From Aquarana catesbeiana (taxonomy: Eukaryota; Chordata; Amphibia; Anura; Ranidae), in the NCBI RefSeq assembly GCF_042186555.1, contig NC_133330.1:164561907-164625906 (forward strand): 64,000 nucleotides of DNA, in the 5' to 3' direction. The notes beneath the pieces were generated by a model that did no database searches, was not told the origin of the DNA, and saw only the letters and a program-made list of their open reading frames with translations. Shown here in pieces: positions 53,127 through 63,690 of this stretch. How positions within the stretch are numbered: the stretch's first letter is position 1; the number at the start of each line of letters is the position of its first letter. The translations under genes were made by a program, and so were the position numbers.

Positions 53127-53400
53127 TACCATCTAGTGCCTGTTTTGGCCGACAAGGCGGATACTTGTACTTTAAGGGTACTTGAACTTAGACTTTGTCG
53201 ATTCCTGACTGGAGGAACTCTAAGATTTGAGAGGGTTCTGGAGAAATGGGATCCCATCCCTTCTGCTGTGCCATGGAAAAGAACTGGTTCCAAATTCTTG
53301 TATAGGTGGTGTTGGTGGTATTCTTCCTGGCTTGCATCAGGGTTGATATTACTTCCTGAGAGCAGCCTTGTTCCCTTAACCTAACCCTTTCAACTTCCAT
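53127..53400 (-). pseudogene. DIRS-3 tyrosine recombinase, N-terminal remnant
   Basis: It encodes REQGCSQEVISTLMQARKNT through LEFLQSGIDK, equal to residues ~90-155 of DIRS-1. A 1-base shift follows, then STLKVQVSALS and TGTRW can be read to 53127, where the terminal repeat starts. The catalytic Arg, His, Arg and Tyr are all deleted. Confidence 0.85.
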
Positions 53401-53464
53401 GCCGTCAGATGCAACTTCTCTGGAGCTGGGTGTAGAAATTGGCCTTGAAATAGTAGATCCAGGG

Positions 53465-55243
53465 TTACCGGAAGAAGGATTGGAGGTTTAGGCTGAGCTG
53501 CAATAGGGTCGTGAACCATGGTCTTCTCGGCCAAAGAGGGATTACTGCGATTACCGTTGCCGAGGATCTCTGAAGCCTGGACAGGAATCTTGCAATTAAT
53601 GGAGTTGGCGGGAATATGTACCCCAACTTGAAATTCCATGGGTGAATTAGACAATCTATTCCCTCGGCTGAAGGGAACGACGCTCTGGACAGAAACCTCC
53701 GACACTTCGTATTCGCAGGTGTGGCTGCTAAGTCGATCTCTGGCATACCCCATGTTTCCGTAAGAAGAGAAAAGGCCTGGAGACTCAGGGACCATTCGTT
53801 GTTCGAGAGAGTCTCTCGACTCAGGTAATCGGCTAACATGTTCTGTGCCGCAGGAACATATATTGCTTTTAAGTCTGTTAGGTGTGCCTGTGCCCATTCC
53901 AAGATAGGACGGACTTCCTCCATCAGTGTGAGACTCTTGGTGCCCCCTTGCCTCTGGATGTAGGACACTGCCACCTTGTTGTCCATCTGGATAAGCACGT
54001 TCTTCCCTCTGAGGACTGGTGCAAATGCTATGAGGGCCTGGAAAGCTGCCCTGAGTTCCAGTATATTTGATACTATATCCTGGGCCTGGAACTGCCATTG
54101 GCCCTGCGCTGCTTGATCTTGACAGTGAGCTCCCCAGCCGCTCTGACAGGCATCCGAAGTGACTAATACCGGGTCTGGAGGAACTATCAGCTTGTATTTT
54201 CTGAGGTTGGTCAAGTGTGTCCACCACCATACTGATTGCTTCATTGGTCTGGAAATGGTAATGGTCTGACGCATCGATACTCCATCCCACTGCCTTAGAA
54301 AGGAGTTTTGCAGGACTCTCATGTGCCATTGTGACCACTGCACCATGGGTAGAGTTGGAGACATGGAGCCTAGCACACTCAAGCAGGTTCTGGCTGGTAG
54401 ATGTCTCGCTGACAGTAATCTCCGCATCTTCTGTACTAGAGGCTGAATCTTCTCCTGAGGGAGTTGTACCCTGTTCAATTTGGTGTTCAGATCCGCTCCC
54501 AGGAATACCATATTTTGCGTGGGTTGCAGACTGCTCTTTTTCCAGTTGATTAGCCAATCAAAGTCTTGGAGAGTCGTGAGTAAGATCTTCCGATAACACA
54601 GCAAAGTTTCTCGATCCTCTGCCAAGAGTAGGATGTCATCCAAATAATGGTGGACTCGAAGACCCTTTTCCCTGAAGAATGCAACCAAGGGTAGGAGGAC
54701 CTTGGTGAATGTCCTGGGAGCCGACGAGATGCCGAAAGAGAGGCACTGGAATTGGAAGTGGCTTTTGTTGATGGCGAATCGGAGGAACTTTTGAAAGGCG
54801 GGATGAATCGGAATATGTAGGCAAGCGTCCGATAAATCTACTGACAGCATCCAGTCGCCCAGGTTCACTGCCAGAATTATGGACTGCAGGCTCTCCATTT
54901 TGAAGGCCTCTATTTTTATGTTCCTGTTGAGATTTTTTAAATCCAATACAGGGCGTAAGTCTCCGGTCTTCTTCTTTACCAAAAATAGCGGGTAATAGAA
55001 ACCCCTCCCCTTTTGATCTGATGGAACCTCCAGAATTGCTCCTTTCTCCTTCAACTCTACTGTATATTTTAATAGTAACTTCCTCTTGATTAGTGAAGAT
55101 GGCAGTCTGGTTAATTGGAAGTGATTTCCCAGAAGTCTGCCCATAAACTTACACTTGTGCCCAAATTTGATTGTGGATAGAGTGCACAGGTCCTTTATAT
55201 GGCTTGACCAGATCTGTACGAAGTCCTGGAGCCTGACGCCCAC
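53465..55243 (-). CDS. DIRS-3 pol: RT, RNase H and methyltransferase-like (intact, 592 aa)
   Basis: An uninterrupted frame. RT motifs include GFYYPLFLVKKKTGDLRPVLD (residues ~81-101), SVDLSDACLHIPI and the catalytic HHYLDDILLL (198-207). RNase H follows with TSDACQSGWGAH (Asp364), LELRAAFQAL and QMDNKVAVSYI. The methyltransferase-like part has IDLAATPAN and AVIPLWPRRPWF. Its C-terminus (LNLQSFFR) departs from DIRS-1 and DIRS-2 where a frame change has occurred. Retention of an open pol beside a deleted recombinase is notable; it may simply be recent. Confidence 0.88.
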   Translation of the reverse strand: MGVRLQDFVQIWSSHIKDLCTLSTIKFGHKCKFMGRLLGNHFQLTRLPSSLIKRKLLLKYTVELKEKGAILEVPSDQKGRGFYYPLFLVKKKTGDLRPVLDLKNLNRNIKIEAFKMESLQSIILAVNLGDWMLSVDLSDACLHIPIHPAFQKFLRFAINKSHFQFQCLSFGISSAPRTFTKVLLPLVAFFREKGLRVHHYLDDILLLAEDRETLLCYRKILLTTLQDFDWLINWKKSSLQPTQNMVFLGADLNTKLNRVQLPQEKIQPLVQKMRRLLSARHLPARTCLSVLGSMSPTLPMVQWSQWHMRVLQNSFLRQWDGVSMRQTITISRPMKQSVWWWTHLTNLRKYKLIVPPDPVLVTSDACQSGWGAHCQDQAAQGQWQFQAQDIVSNILELRAAFQALIAFAPVLRGKNVLIQMDNKVAVSYIQRQGGTKSLTLMEEVRPILEWAQAHLTDLKAIYVPAAQNMLADYLSRETLSNNEWSLSLQAFSLLTETWGMPEIDLAATPANTKCRRFLSRASFPSAEGIDCLIHPWNFKLGYIFPPTPLIARFLSRLQRSSATVIAVIPLWPRRPWFTTLLQLSLNLQSFFR

Positions 55244-55268
55244 CTGTGCTGGGTGGGTAGGCGAACCT

Positions 55269-56695
55269 TCAATAGGACTTTTGCTGCTCCCCTGCCGGGG
55301 TAGGCTTGGACTTCTGCATCCTTAGGAAGGAAGGTCTTGTATTTTTCCAGTCCCTTCTAAACTCCCTACCGGGGCGGTAGGATCTAGCTTCCTTGTATTT
55401 ATCAGGAAGGTTGTGCCTGTAGGGCGGACCCTTTTGGGCCTTGGGTCTCCTGTCTGAGGGAATTAATCCCGACTTCCCTCCTGTTACCTTGGAGATAGCG
55501 GTGTCCAATTTAGACCCGAACAGGTTTGAGCCATCGTATGGAATCCTGCAACAGTTTGTTTTAGATGCAGTATCGGTCATCCATGGTTTCAGCCACAGGG
55601 CCCTTCTTGCCGTGACTGAGGCTAGCATTGATCTTGCTGAGGATTTTATAATATCGACTGAAGCTTCTGCCACGAAGTCGCCTGCCAACTTGATCTCCTG
55701 AAGAGAAGAGATTATCTTGTCCACTTCAGCACCATCTTGAAGATCCTTCTCCACCCAGGTTGCACAACCTGATATGGCTTTAGCCACTGCTGCTGTGGTA
55801 ATTGCTGGCCTGCAAGCGCCCCCAGCCGTGGAATATGCTTTCGTTAATTCCAGATCCAATTTTCGATCAAGAACGTCCCAAAAGGAAACTGCAATAGGCA
55901 GAGTGACATGCCGTGCAAGACGCATCAAGGGAAGTCGACTACGGGGGCGTTCATCAATGAATTGACTTTCGACTCTTTCAAAGGATACATCTTTGCCAGT
56001 CTGTTGGTGAGACTGGACCACTTATCAGATCTTTCCCACTCATCTTTAATTAGATCTTCCAGTTCACCTATAAAAAGGGAAGTTTTCTGGATCTTTTTTC
56101 AAATTTGGGAAATATTTCCGAACTTTCTACGGTTCCACTTTATCTTCCCAGCCTATCGCTTCCTTAACTGACTTTGCAAAAGGCTCTACAAGGGAAAAAT
56201 CAAAACCTGCTGACATCTCCTGGTCCTCCTCTCCTGAGGAGGATTCTGATGCCTGGGGTTGATGGTCACCCGCTACCGACGTGCTGGGCGTAGGCCTATC
56301 CATTAGTGGTGCCGTTGTCTCCCTTATGGATTCTCGTACAGATTCTCTTATGAGCTCCGTAGCCACCCTTGCATCTAGTTCTTTTTCCTTTGCTGCTTCA
56401 TTGAAGCAGGATCGGCAGACTAGTTTATCTGGCAAGGCCGGTGCGGCGCATACCCAGCAAGCGTTTGCTGCAGGACGGGTGTGGCGGCTCTGGTGGTGTG
56501 ATGAAGGTGACCGTCTGCGGTGTGAACAACTATGATGGGAGCGGCTGCGTCGTGAGCGGCTGTGACGTGAGCGGCTATGTCTTCGGTGGTGGGAAGAAGA
56601 TCTTGAACGGCTTCTGCGGGACCTCTTGCTTGACGCATGACTTGATCTTCCTTCACGCCTGGAACTTGCGGCTCTTGACCTGGTAGGGCTGCCAA
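55269..56695 (-). pseudogene. DIRS-3 gag-like gene, broken
   Basis: Two same-phase frames, 56435-56127 and 56021-55269, are separated by a TAG and a stretch with several stops and small indels. Conserved parts are CWVC...LVCRSCFNEAAKEKE (a possible C2-C2 zinc ribbon), SAGFDFSLVEPFAKSVKEA, MRLARHVTLPIAVSF, SVTARRALWLKPWM and VTGGKSGLIPSDRR. An Arg/Ser/His-rich N-terminus can be read upstream to ~56695. Confidence 0.8.
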
Positions 56696-56874
56696 AAACG
56701 CAGCGTTAGTGGTCCGGCTCTCTTTTTCTCTCCCCTTCTTTAATACTTACCAATGACGGATGGCCTCTTACCTCATTTGCTGATGGTCTGCGCGGGCAGT
56801 GGTCTCCATAGCGATAGTGACAGGAAGTCTGAAGAGTAAATAAGGAAAAAACATTTTTTTTTTTTTTTAAATTT

Positions 56875-56877
<3 letters not shown>

Positions 56878-56923
<46 letters not shown>
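56878..56923. repeat. 46 bp T homopolymer
   Basis: It is an uninterrupted T-run in the DIRS-3 leader, between the presumed promoter and gag. It is likely an unstable tract; assembly length may be unreliable. Confidence 0.9.
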
Positions 56924-56924
<1 letters not shown>

Positions 56925-57084
56925 GAGTAGTTGATCTGACTTACCTGGGTTTGCTGAGTTAAATTCTGGCAAAGCAGTGCAACACACGGCGAAATCCAGC
57001 TTTTTCTACAAATCCTCAGCAAAAACACAGAAAATGATATGAATATGTTTTTAAACTTCGCGCCGCCGTCGCGGCAAAATGACG

Positions 57085-57135
57085 CTCCCGCGCATGCGCA
57101 GAGCATCCCGAACGCCTCGGCGCCATCTTGGAAAA
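57085..57135 (-). promoter_or_regulatory. DIRS-3 probable promoter (NRF1- and YY1-like sites)
   Basis: GCGCATGCGC is at 57090-57099 and, on minus, AAGATGGCG at 57121-57129, the same pair as in DIRS-2. There is no TATA box. Confidence 0.5.
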
Positions 57136-57830
57136 GGGCAAAACCTTCCCAAGGCAGTACCTAGCTCTGAGCACAATAGAGAACGTGCAGAGCAGAGGAG
57201 GAGCGTCGGCGGCCATGATGGTTCCACAGTGGTGGACAACAGGTGTCAGCAATCCCCTAAGCAGGGGAAAAAAACTACTATGACAAAAGAAAAAAGGTAC
57301 AGGCAAAATAGAGAGGAGACCACTGCAGTATATGAAGCTTCTTTAAAGCTTACTGTGCCAGATGTCCAGACTCCCCCTGAGACCACCAGACCGGGGGTTC
57401 CCTCCATAGATCCATAGAAGCTCCTTTAGAGACTGTACAGGAGGGACTTCCAAACAGGAGAGGCTTGAACCTGCTGGGGCAAGTGTGGTAAGAGGCTTTT
57501 TCTTTAATCTTGACAACAGGAGCAAGCTTGCTTATCCCAATCTGTCAGGTGAGGATAAAAAAGAGAATGCAGCGGGGTGTCTCCCCTTCAAATTTATAGC
57601 TAACCAATCCTGTCAGGTTGTGGGGGCGGAGTCACAACCCAGTGTGCGCTGCCATGGAGGCGTCAGGAAAATTTGTTCTTTGAGCTTTTCCTATGCCACT
57701 AGAAATATCTAAGGGCCAAATCCAACACTATCCTTCTATAAGGCCCAGGTTCCATGAGTTGTTCTGCAACGTCACCCTCAATTTTATCAATCAAGTACAA
57801 GAATTAACCACTAGCCATCATTCTATTGTG

Positions 57831-58710
57831 ACAGGTTGGCTCTCTCCCGCAAATCACCGTAGCTGTACGTCGGCCCTTTAAAAAGCTAGAGCAGGCGTAC
57901 GCGGGCGCCTGCTGCATGGCGGGGAGCCGATGCGCGTGGCCGGCGGTTGCGATGACCGCAGGCCATGCGTGATCACGGGCACTAGAGAAAGAACGGGCAT
58001 TTATGTGTATAAACACACAAATCCTGGTTCTGTCAGGAGAGGAACAACTAGCTAGGAACAACAATCTGGCTTCTCCTCTAGTCAGTCACATCCCCCACAA
58101 TAGGAAACACACTGAGAGAACACATTTAACCCCTTGATTGCCTCCTAGTGTTAACCCCTTCCCCGCCAGTGACATTTATACAGTAATCAGTGCATTTTTA
58201 TACCACTGATCGCTGTATAAATGTCATTGGTCCCAAAAATGTGAAAAAGTGTCCGTTCTGTCCGCCGCAATGTCGCAGCCCCGATAAAAATCACTGATCG
58301 CCGCCATTACTAGTAAAAAAAAATGCCATAAATCTATCCCCTATTTTGTAGACGCTATAACTTTTGCGCAAACCAATCTATATACGCTTATTGTGATTTT
58401 TTTTTACCAAAAATATGTAGAAGAATATATAACAGCCTAAACTGATGAAGAATTTATTTATTTATTTTAATTTGGGATATTTATTATAGCAAAAACGAAA
58501 AAAAAAAAATCTTTTCTAAATTGCCGCATTTTTTTGTCTATAGCGCAAAAAATAAAAACCACAGAGGTGATCAAGTACCACCAAAACAAAGCTCTATTTG
58601 TGGGGGAAAAAAGGACGTCAATTTTGGATACCACGTCACACGACTGCGCAATTGTCAATTAAAGCGGCGCAGTGTCGTATCACAAAAAATGGCCTGGTCA
58701 TTAAGGGGGC
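57831..58710. mobile_element. TTAA-family MITE, inverted copy
   Basis: It is the reverse complement of 12975-13928 in the blocks 'gccgccattactagtaaaaa', 'gacgctataacttttgcgca' and 'ctctatttgtggg'. The right end 'aatggcctggtcattaaggg' matches the left end of that copy. TTAA-like flanks are decayed. Confidence 0.65.
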
Positions 58711-59735
58711 CTTCTCATTTTGACATAATTTTACAAGAGTGAGGTCATATAATTGGGTGGTCCAAAGCTGTCCCAAGAGACCTCTAGATTCAGAATACCA
58801 AGCACCTTGGGGTCTCCAGGGACACCTCCGGTTCGGCAGAAAAAAAACTTGTTCTGCAGCAGGGGCCTGTCAATTAGGGGCGCACGGACACCGCCCCCCT
58901 CCCATCCATGCGTCCAGCCTCAATGCAAGATGGCGGATGCATGGATTCCAATGGGGGGGGGTTGAAGCATGTGATTAGAGCCAGAGGCTATTTTCACACT
59001 GATTCTCCTCCCAGCCAATCAGGAAGCAGGTCTGGCCAAAAGGAGAAGCGTTCCGATTGGCCGCCGAGGAGGAGGGAGGAGATGGAAGCTGCTGTGATGC
59101 CCGCGAAGGAGAGAAGGGGAAGCCGCCTGTGATGCCCGCCGCCTGTCGCCCGGGTCAAGTGCTGCCAGCCATAGATGGGATAAGTGTCCTGGATGACCCG
59201 ATCGACCAGACTGGGGAGGGGGTGTTGCGGGTTACCCAACTGGACCAGGGGTGGCTGTGGGTGCACTTGTACCAGCCAGGAGGACACGTTAGCAAGAGCA
59301 GCCCTATATTTATCTCAGGAAAGTATCCTTCAGGGTTTAAAGGAAGTAATTTATTAATTTTATTTCTTAGTTTAACCATTACTGTTATTGGTGAGCAGTC
59401 TAAGTGAGCAAATCAGTATGTGTACTTATGTTTCAAAATAATTATTAGAATGGTATAATAGCTGATTTGAGCTTCTCCACTTATTGAACACACACCGGCA
59501 GTAAAATTTTCTAAAGCCATACATTTCTGGCAGTCAAAGTGTTCACATCCTATTTAGGTTATGCTACCATATCAGACCAGCATTTGTGGTAGATTTGTTA
59601 ATGCGAGGTCTCTAAAATGATGAATTGAAAAAAATATTTACATGTACTATCAGTATCTTGCAATACAACTAAGATTTTATCCCATGCTCCTACACCATAA
59701 CAGTGAGCATATAACCCGGTTCGTTGTGCACCAGA
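58711..59735. other. No recognisable element or gene
   Basis: It contains a GC-rich part (58850-59180). The 116-codon plus frame at 59057-59407 (ending with a hydrophobic LLILFLSLTITVI segment) has no recognisable domain and no supporting promoter or splice context. I leave it uncalled. Confidence 0.4.
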
Positions 59736-60310
59736 ACTGTAAAAAGTTCAGACCTGAGCCGCAATCTCTATTAAAGTCTGTGGGATCCAAACTTGAAAAT
59801 TCAAAAGTCCCAATTTTGAAGGCTTATATGCAAGTTATTGGCCATAAAAAGGGTATGGGGTCCAGGTACTGGGGGACATGTATCAGTGCAAACATTTTTT
59901 TAAAAACAATCGTTTTTACAGTAGTGATTTTAATGATGCTTAATATGAAACAATAAAAATGAAAAATTCCTTTAAAAAAATAATGAGTGGGGGGTCCCCT
60001 TAGACTGCCTGTAAAGTGGCGCATCTGTACTGTGTATAGAACCTGCTGCAGCCAAACAGACATATATAAAAGAAAAAAATGAAATTCCGGCAATACAATA
60101 CCATTGCCGGCAATACAAAAATGTTTAAAAGAACGGCTTGGGGCCCTTTGGGTTTGGTATGGATTTTAAGGGGAACCCCACACCAATATAAAAAAACTTG
60201 TGTGTGGTCCCCCCCCCAAATTTATACCAGACCCTCATCTGAGCATGCAGGCCGGCAGGTCAGGAACGAGGGTGGATGAGTGAGCACCCCCCCTCCTAAA
60301 CCATACCAGG
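59736..60310. mobile_element. F7: outer-arm fragment of an F1-family foldback
   Basis: 'aggcttatatgcaagttatt', 'ggggacatgtatcagtgcaa', 'gcaatacaataccattgccg' and 'ggtatggattttaaggggaa' follow the same order as F1 24430-25000. Penelope piece D is inserted at 60311, and the arm resumes at 60986-61015. Confidence 0.65.
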
Positions 60311-60985
60311 AGAAAAGGTATGGCCTCACAATGCAAAATAAGTAGAGTATATATCAATGGAATGTACCATCATCCGAATTAGTTTAGAAGGATAATTTGG
60401 GAGTGTGGGCCCCACACCAGACTCACCAAGGAAAGAAAGGCAAGTGGACTATTGCGGTACATATATAAGAGGTATGACTATATCGTACGAAACACTGGTA
60501 AAATGTCACAAAATGTATCTATACAAAAATAGCAAAAAAAGACAACGAAACATATCATTTAAAAAAGGTTCAGATAGTTCTACATGTTTCGCGGGTTTAC
60601 CGCTTCATCAGGACAATACATCTGTAAATATAGATAAGAATACAAAAATAAGTACCATGTAGAGAATTTTTACACAATTGTGGAATGGGGAGGGTGAAAA
60701 ATATACCTACTTACCTGAGCCCAGGAGGATGTGCAGCATCAAGGTAACCCGGCTAAGTCTCCGCCGGCGATTGGGAAGGGGCTATGAGACACCAGCTAGC
60801 ATCTAAGTGAGAAAGTATGAAAATAGGTGATCAGATGATCAATGTAAGTGTCAGTCATCTATAAGGGGTAATGAACGGAGACCACCACAATAATGGGATG
60901 AACATATCAACGTGTGGAAAAATGATGAGTGAGGATAGGGGGGAAAGGAGGAGATGAGGATAGATGGAGTTGAAGAAAAATGAGG
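60311..60985 (-). mobile_element. Solo Penelope-like terminal repeat D with 12 bp duplication
   Basis: AACCATACCAGG flanks it exactly (60299-60310 and 60986-60997). The 675 bp insert has no coding frame. It carries a hammerhead motif whose two core boxes fit the consensus (60577-60615). Confidence 0.6.
60577..60615 (-). ncRNA. Hammerhead ribozyme candidate with conserved core (Penelope D)
   Basis: Read on minus: TGTC, CTGATGA, A, stem GCGG-taaac-CCGC, GAAAC, ATGTA, GAAC. Both catalytic boxes match CUGANGA and GAAA. Stem II is 4 bp with a 5-base loop, stem III is minimal, and cleavage would follow GTA. One extra A sits between CTGATGA and stem II, and stem I pairs only 2-3 bases, so activity is uncertain. 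Hammerheads are documented in Penelope-like elements. Confidence 0.6.
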
Positions 60986-61091
60986 AACCATACCAGGCCA
61001 CATGCCCTCATGGGAAAAATTGGCTCCCTTTATGTTAAAAGTAATGAAAGAGTTGTGTAAATTGTTGAACATTAAGCAGTTGTATACTTCA

Positions 61092-61578
61092 AGTAGATGT
61101 AAACCCTTGTTTTTTTTTTTTTTTTTTAAATAACAAACATGTCATACTTACCTCTTGTCTGCAGTTCGTTTTGCACAGAGTGGCCCCGGTCCTCCTCTTC
61201 TGGGGTCCCTCAGCTGCGCTCCTGGCTCCTCCCTGCATCGAGTGTCCACGCTGGAGAAGCGTTCTCCTTGGTGGACACCCGTGCGGGCTTGCTCCTGTGT
61301 CCCGCATCTGTGCCCATTCACACAGAATGCAGGACTCGGCCCCGCCCCCCGGCGCCCTGTCATTGGATTTGAACGACAGTAGCGTGAGCCAATGGCTGTG
61401 CTGATATCAATCTATCCAATCAGGACATGAGACACCAGCTAGAGCTGGTGTGCTCATTCCCAGCCAGAAGATTACAGCTTTCAGGTGAGTAAAACGGGGG
61501 CTGCAGCACTACAGAAGGTTTTTCGCCTTAATGCATAGAATGCATTAAGGTGAAAAACCATGAGGGTTTACAACCCCT
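61092..61578. mobile_element. T2/Kolobok-like MITE, copy 2
   Basis: It is colinear with 8248-8732 along its length (cagttcgttttgcacagagt, gtgtccacgctggagaagcg). The right TTAA is intact (61579-61582); the left end is mutated and preceded by a T-run. The inner hairpin is at ~61519-61560. Confidence 0.75.
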
Positions 61579-61582
61579 TTAA

Positions 61583-61839
61583 GTCTACCACTTACAAGCA
61601 GATAAGTGGTACAAAGGTATAAAAACCCTCAAAAGGATGCTTGCCCACATTCTTGGTGGGCAAGAATGTGAGAGAAAATGATTGTGACAATCAGGGACAT
61701 TGCTAGGTCTACAAAAGATCTGGGGCTAGAGCCCATAGCAGCGAAGTAAAGAAAGTCATACGTTTGGGCGGGCACACACATGTATATACATGTGTGTGTG
61801 TATATACAGTATATATATAAAAATATTGTTACATATCTG
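61583..61839. other. Short non-coding stretch
   Basis: It contains a TATATACATGTGTG-type dinucleotide tract (61785-61820) and the 8 bp target CATATCTG (61832-61839). No gene is present. Confidence 0.5.
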
Positions 61840-62270
61840 CAGGGCCAGTGCAAGGATTTTTGACACCCAAGGCAAAACCTAATTTTGCCACCCCCTCTGG
61901 CTCCGCCCCAACTCCATACCCTTTGCCAGTGTTAAATAGTTTGATTCAACCCTCTAATTGCTACATCTGCAAGACAGCTTGTTCTTTTGAAAAACAACAG
62001 ACTTACTAGCAGCATCACCAATATAAAAGAGAAAACCTAAAAACAAAACTAATGCAGCCACCCATCTAAGAATTGGTCAGCTGCAGTATAATAAATATTT
62101 TGCTTTACTTTAATACCACTTTAAGTGGATACAGTTAATCAAGTGATTCTGGTATACATCAATGTAAAGGCAGATGATGGGAAGGAAGGAGATAAACAGA
62201 CTGGAGTAAAGCTACTTCCAGTGCTGGCAAGGAGAGGGGGGGGGGCAGAGAGAGAAAAAGAGAGAGATGG

Positions 62271-62307
<37 letters not shown>

Positions 62308-63058
62308 CCGGAGAGAGAGAGAGAGAGAGATCGGAGAGAGAGGTCAGAGAGAGAGAGAGAGAGAGAGAGATCAGAGAGAGAGATCAGAGAGAGGTCAGGG
62401 AGGGAGAGAGATAGAGAGGTCAGGGAGTGAGAGAGATCAGAGAGAGGGGTCAGGGGGAGAGAGAGAGAGAGAGAGACAGAGAGACAGAGAAGTCAGGGAG
62501 AGAGAGAGATAGAGAGGTCAGGGAGTGAGAGAGATCAGAGAGAGGGGTCGGGGGAGAGAGAGAGAGAGAGAGAGAGAGGGGGTCAGTGAGAGAGAGAGGT
62601 AAGGGAGAGAAAAAGAGAAGGGAGAGAGAGAGAAGGGAGCAGGGTCTGGTCAGTGAAAGTGCTCGCTCACTTGGAATGGTCCTCTGGGGGCTCACTGGTT
62701 CATTCAGCAGTTATTCAGTGTGGCTGTTGGCTGCTTGTTTTTAATCTTCCCGCCCACCTCCCCAGCACACAGGAGGGAAGGGACTTGGGAGAAGTGAGAA
62801 GCTGCTTGGGGCAGACATGCTGGAGGTGGATTGGATGGAGCACACAGGAGGGGCGGGACTAGGGAGAAGTGTGTAGCTGATGTGACATCATGACGTCAGA
62901 GCGGAGAGGGGGGATTGCTGGACACACATCAGAGCGGTGAGCGCCCTGCCGCGTGGATAGTTGCAAGCTCTGTGGACAGTGCAGGAGTAGAATAACCAGC
63001 GGCCGGGCGCCCTAGGTGGCAGTGCGCCCTTGTCCGCCTAGTGCTAGCACCGGCCCTG
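61840..63058. mobile_element. hAT non-autonomous element with 8 bp duplication
   Basis: The 1,219 bp element begins CAGGGCCAGTGCAAGG and ends CTAGCACCGGCCCTG, inverted terminal repeats of ~15 bp. CATATCTG flanks it exactly (61832-61839, 63059-63066). No transposase is encoded. It contains the GA tract described next. Confidence 0.9.
62224..62640. repeat. Long GA microsatellite with GAGGTC interruptions
   Basis: About 400 bp of (GA)n is broken by 'gagaggtcaggga' and 'gagatcagagaga' units. Frames across it encode Arg-Glu repeats and are not genes. Confidence 0.9.
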
Positions 63059-63066
63059 CATATCTG

Positions 63067-63690
63067 AGTACAGATCCCCCTTACATCAGGGTCCGCAGAG
63101 AGCCCCCCCCACTTACATCAGGGTCCGCAGAGAGCCCCCTTACATCAGACTCCCCAGAGAGTTTCTTCCTTACATCAGGGTCCCCAGAGAGCCCCTTCCT
63201 TACATCAGGGTCCCCAGAGAGCCCCCCCTTACATCAGGGTCCCCAGAGAGCCCCCCCTTACATGAGGGTCCCCAGAGAGCCCCTAGTTACATCAGGGTCC
63301 CCAGAGAGCCTCCCCATACAACAGGGTCCCCAGAGATGCCCTTCCTTACAGCAGGGTCCCCAGAAAGCCCCCTTTACATCAGGGTCCCCAGAGAGCCTAC
63401 TCTTACATAAGGGTCCCCAGAGAGCCTCCCCATACATCAGGGCCCCTAGCGAGCCTCCCCATACATCAGTGTCCACAGAGAGCCCCTTCCTTACATCAGG
63501 GTCCCCAGAGAGCCCCCCTTACATCAGGGTCCCCAGACAGCCTCCCCATACATCAGGGTCCCCAGAGAGCCCCCCTTACATCAGGGTCCCCAGAGAGCCT
63601 CTCCCTTACATCAGTGTCCCCAAAGTGCCTCCCTCTTGCATCAGAGTCCCCAGAAGGCCTCCCCATACATCAGGGTCCTCAAAGAGGGTG
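63067..63690. repeat. ~29 bp minisatellite, about 21 copies
   Basis: The unit is 'ttacatcagggtccccagag' plus 'agccccccc'. Unit lengths vary by a few bases. A 230-codon plus frame (63016-63708) stays open across it and encodes repeats of the type SPESPPYIRVPRE. Confidence 0.85.

Larger units (their letters stand above)
53103..57668 (-). mobile_element. DIRS-3: DIRS element with deleted recombinase
   Basis: On minus: 5' terminal repeat (57585-57668, sharing 'gttgtgggggcggagtcac' with DIRS-2), a promoter region, a damaged gag, an intact pol, the start of the recombinase, then an abrupt jump to the 3' repeat end 'aaggtgagtatacaattttc' at 53103-53128. The 3' terminal hairpin and complementary region are missing. 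It is diverged from DIRS-1 and DIRS-2. Confidence 0.85.

Noticed and set aside
53376..54557. 393-codon minus frame in DIRS-3 and the 595-codon frame in DIRS-2 (19913-21700)
   Set aside because: They overlap pol in another phase and are mostly shadows; only their 3' ends correspond to the start of the recombinase.
59057..59407. 116-codon frame with a hydrophobic C-terminus as a possible host gene
   Set aside because: No recognisable domain, no splice or promoter context, and the start lies in GC-rich low-complexity sequence.
62125..62512. Arg/Glu repeat proteins
   Set aside because: Direct translation of a GA microsatellite.
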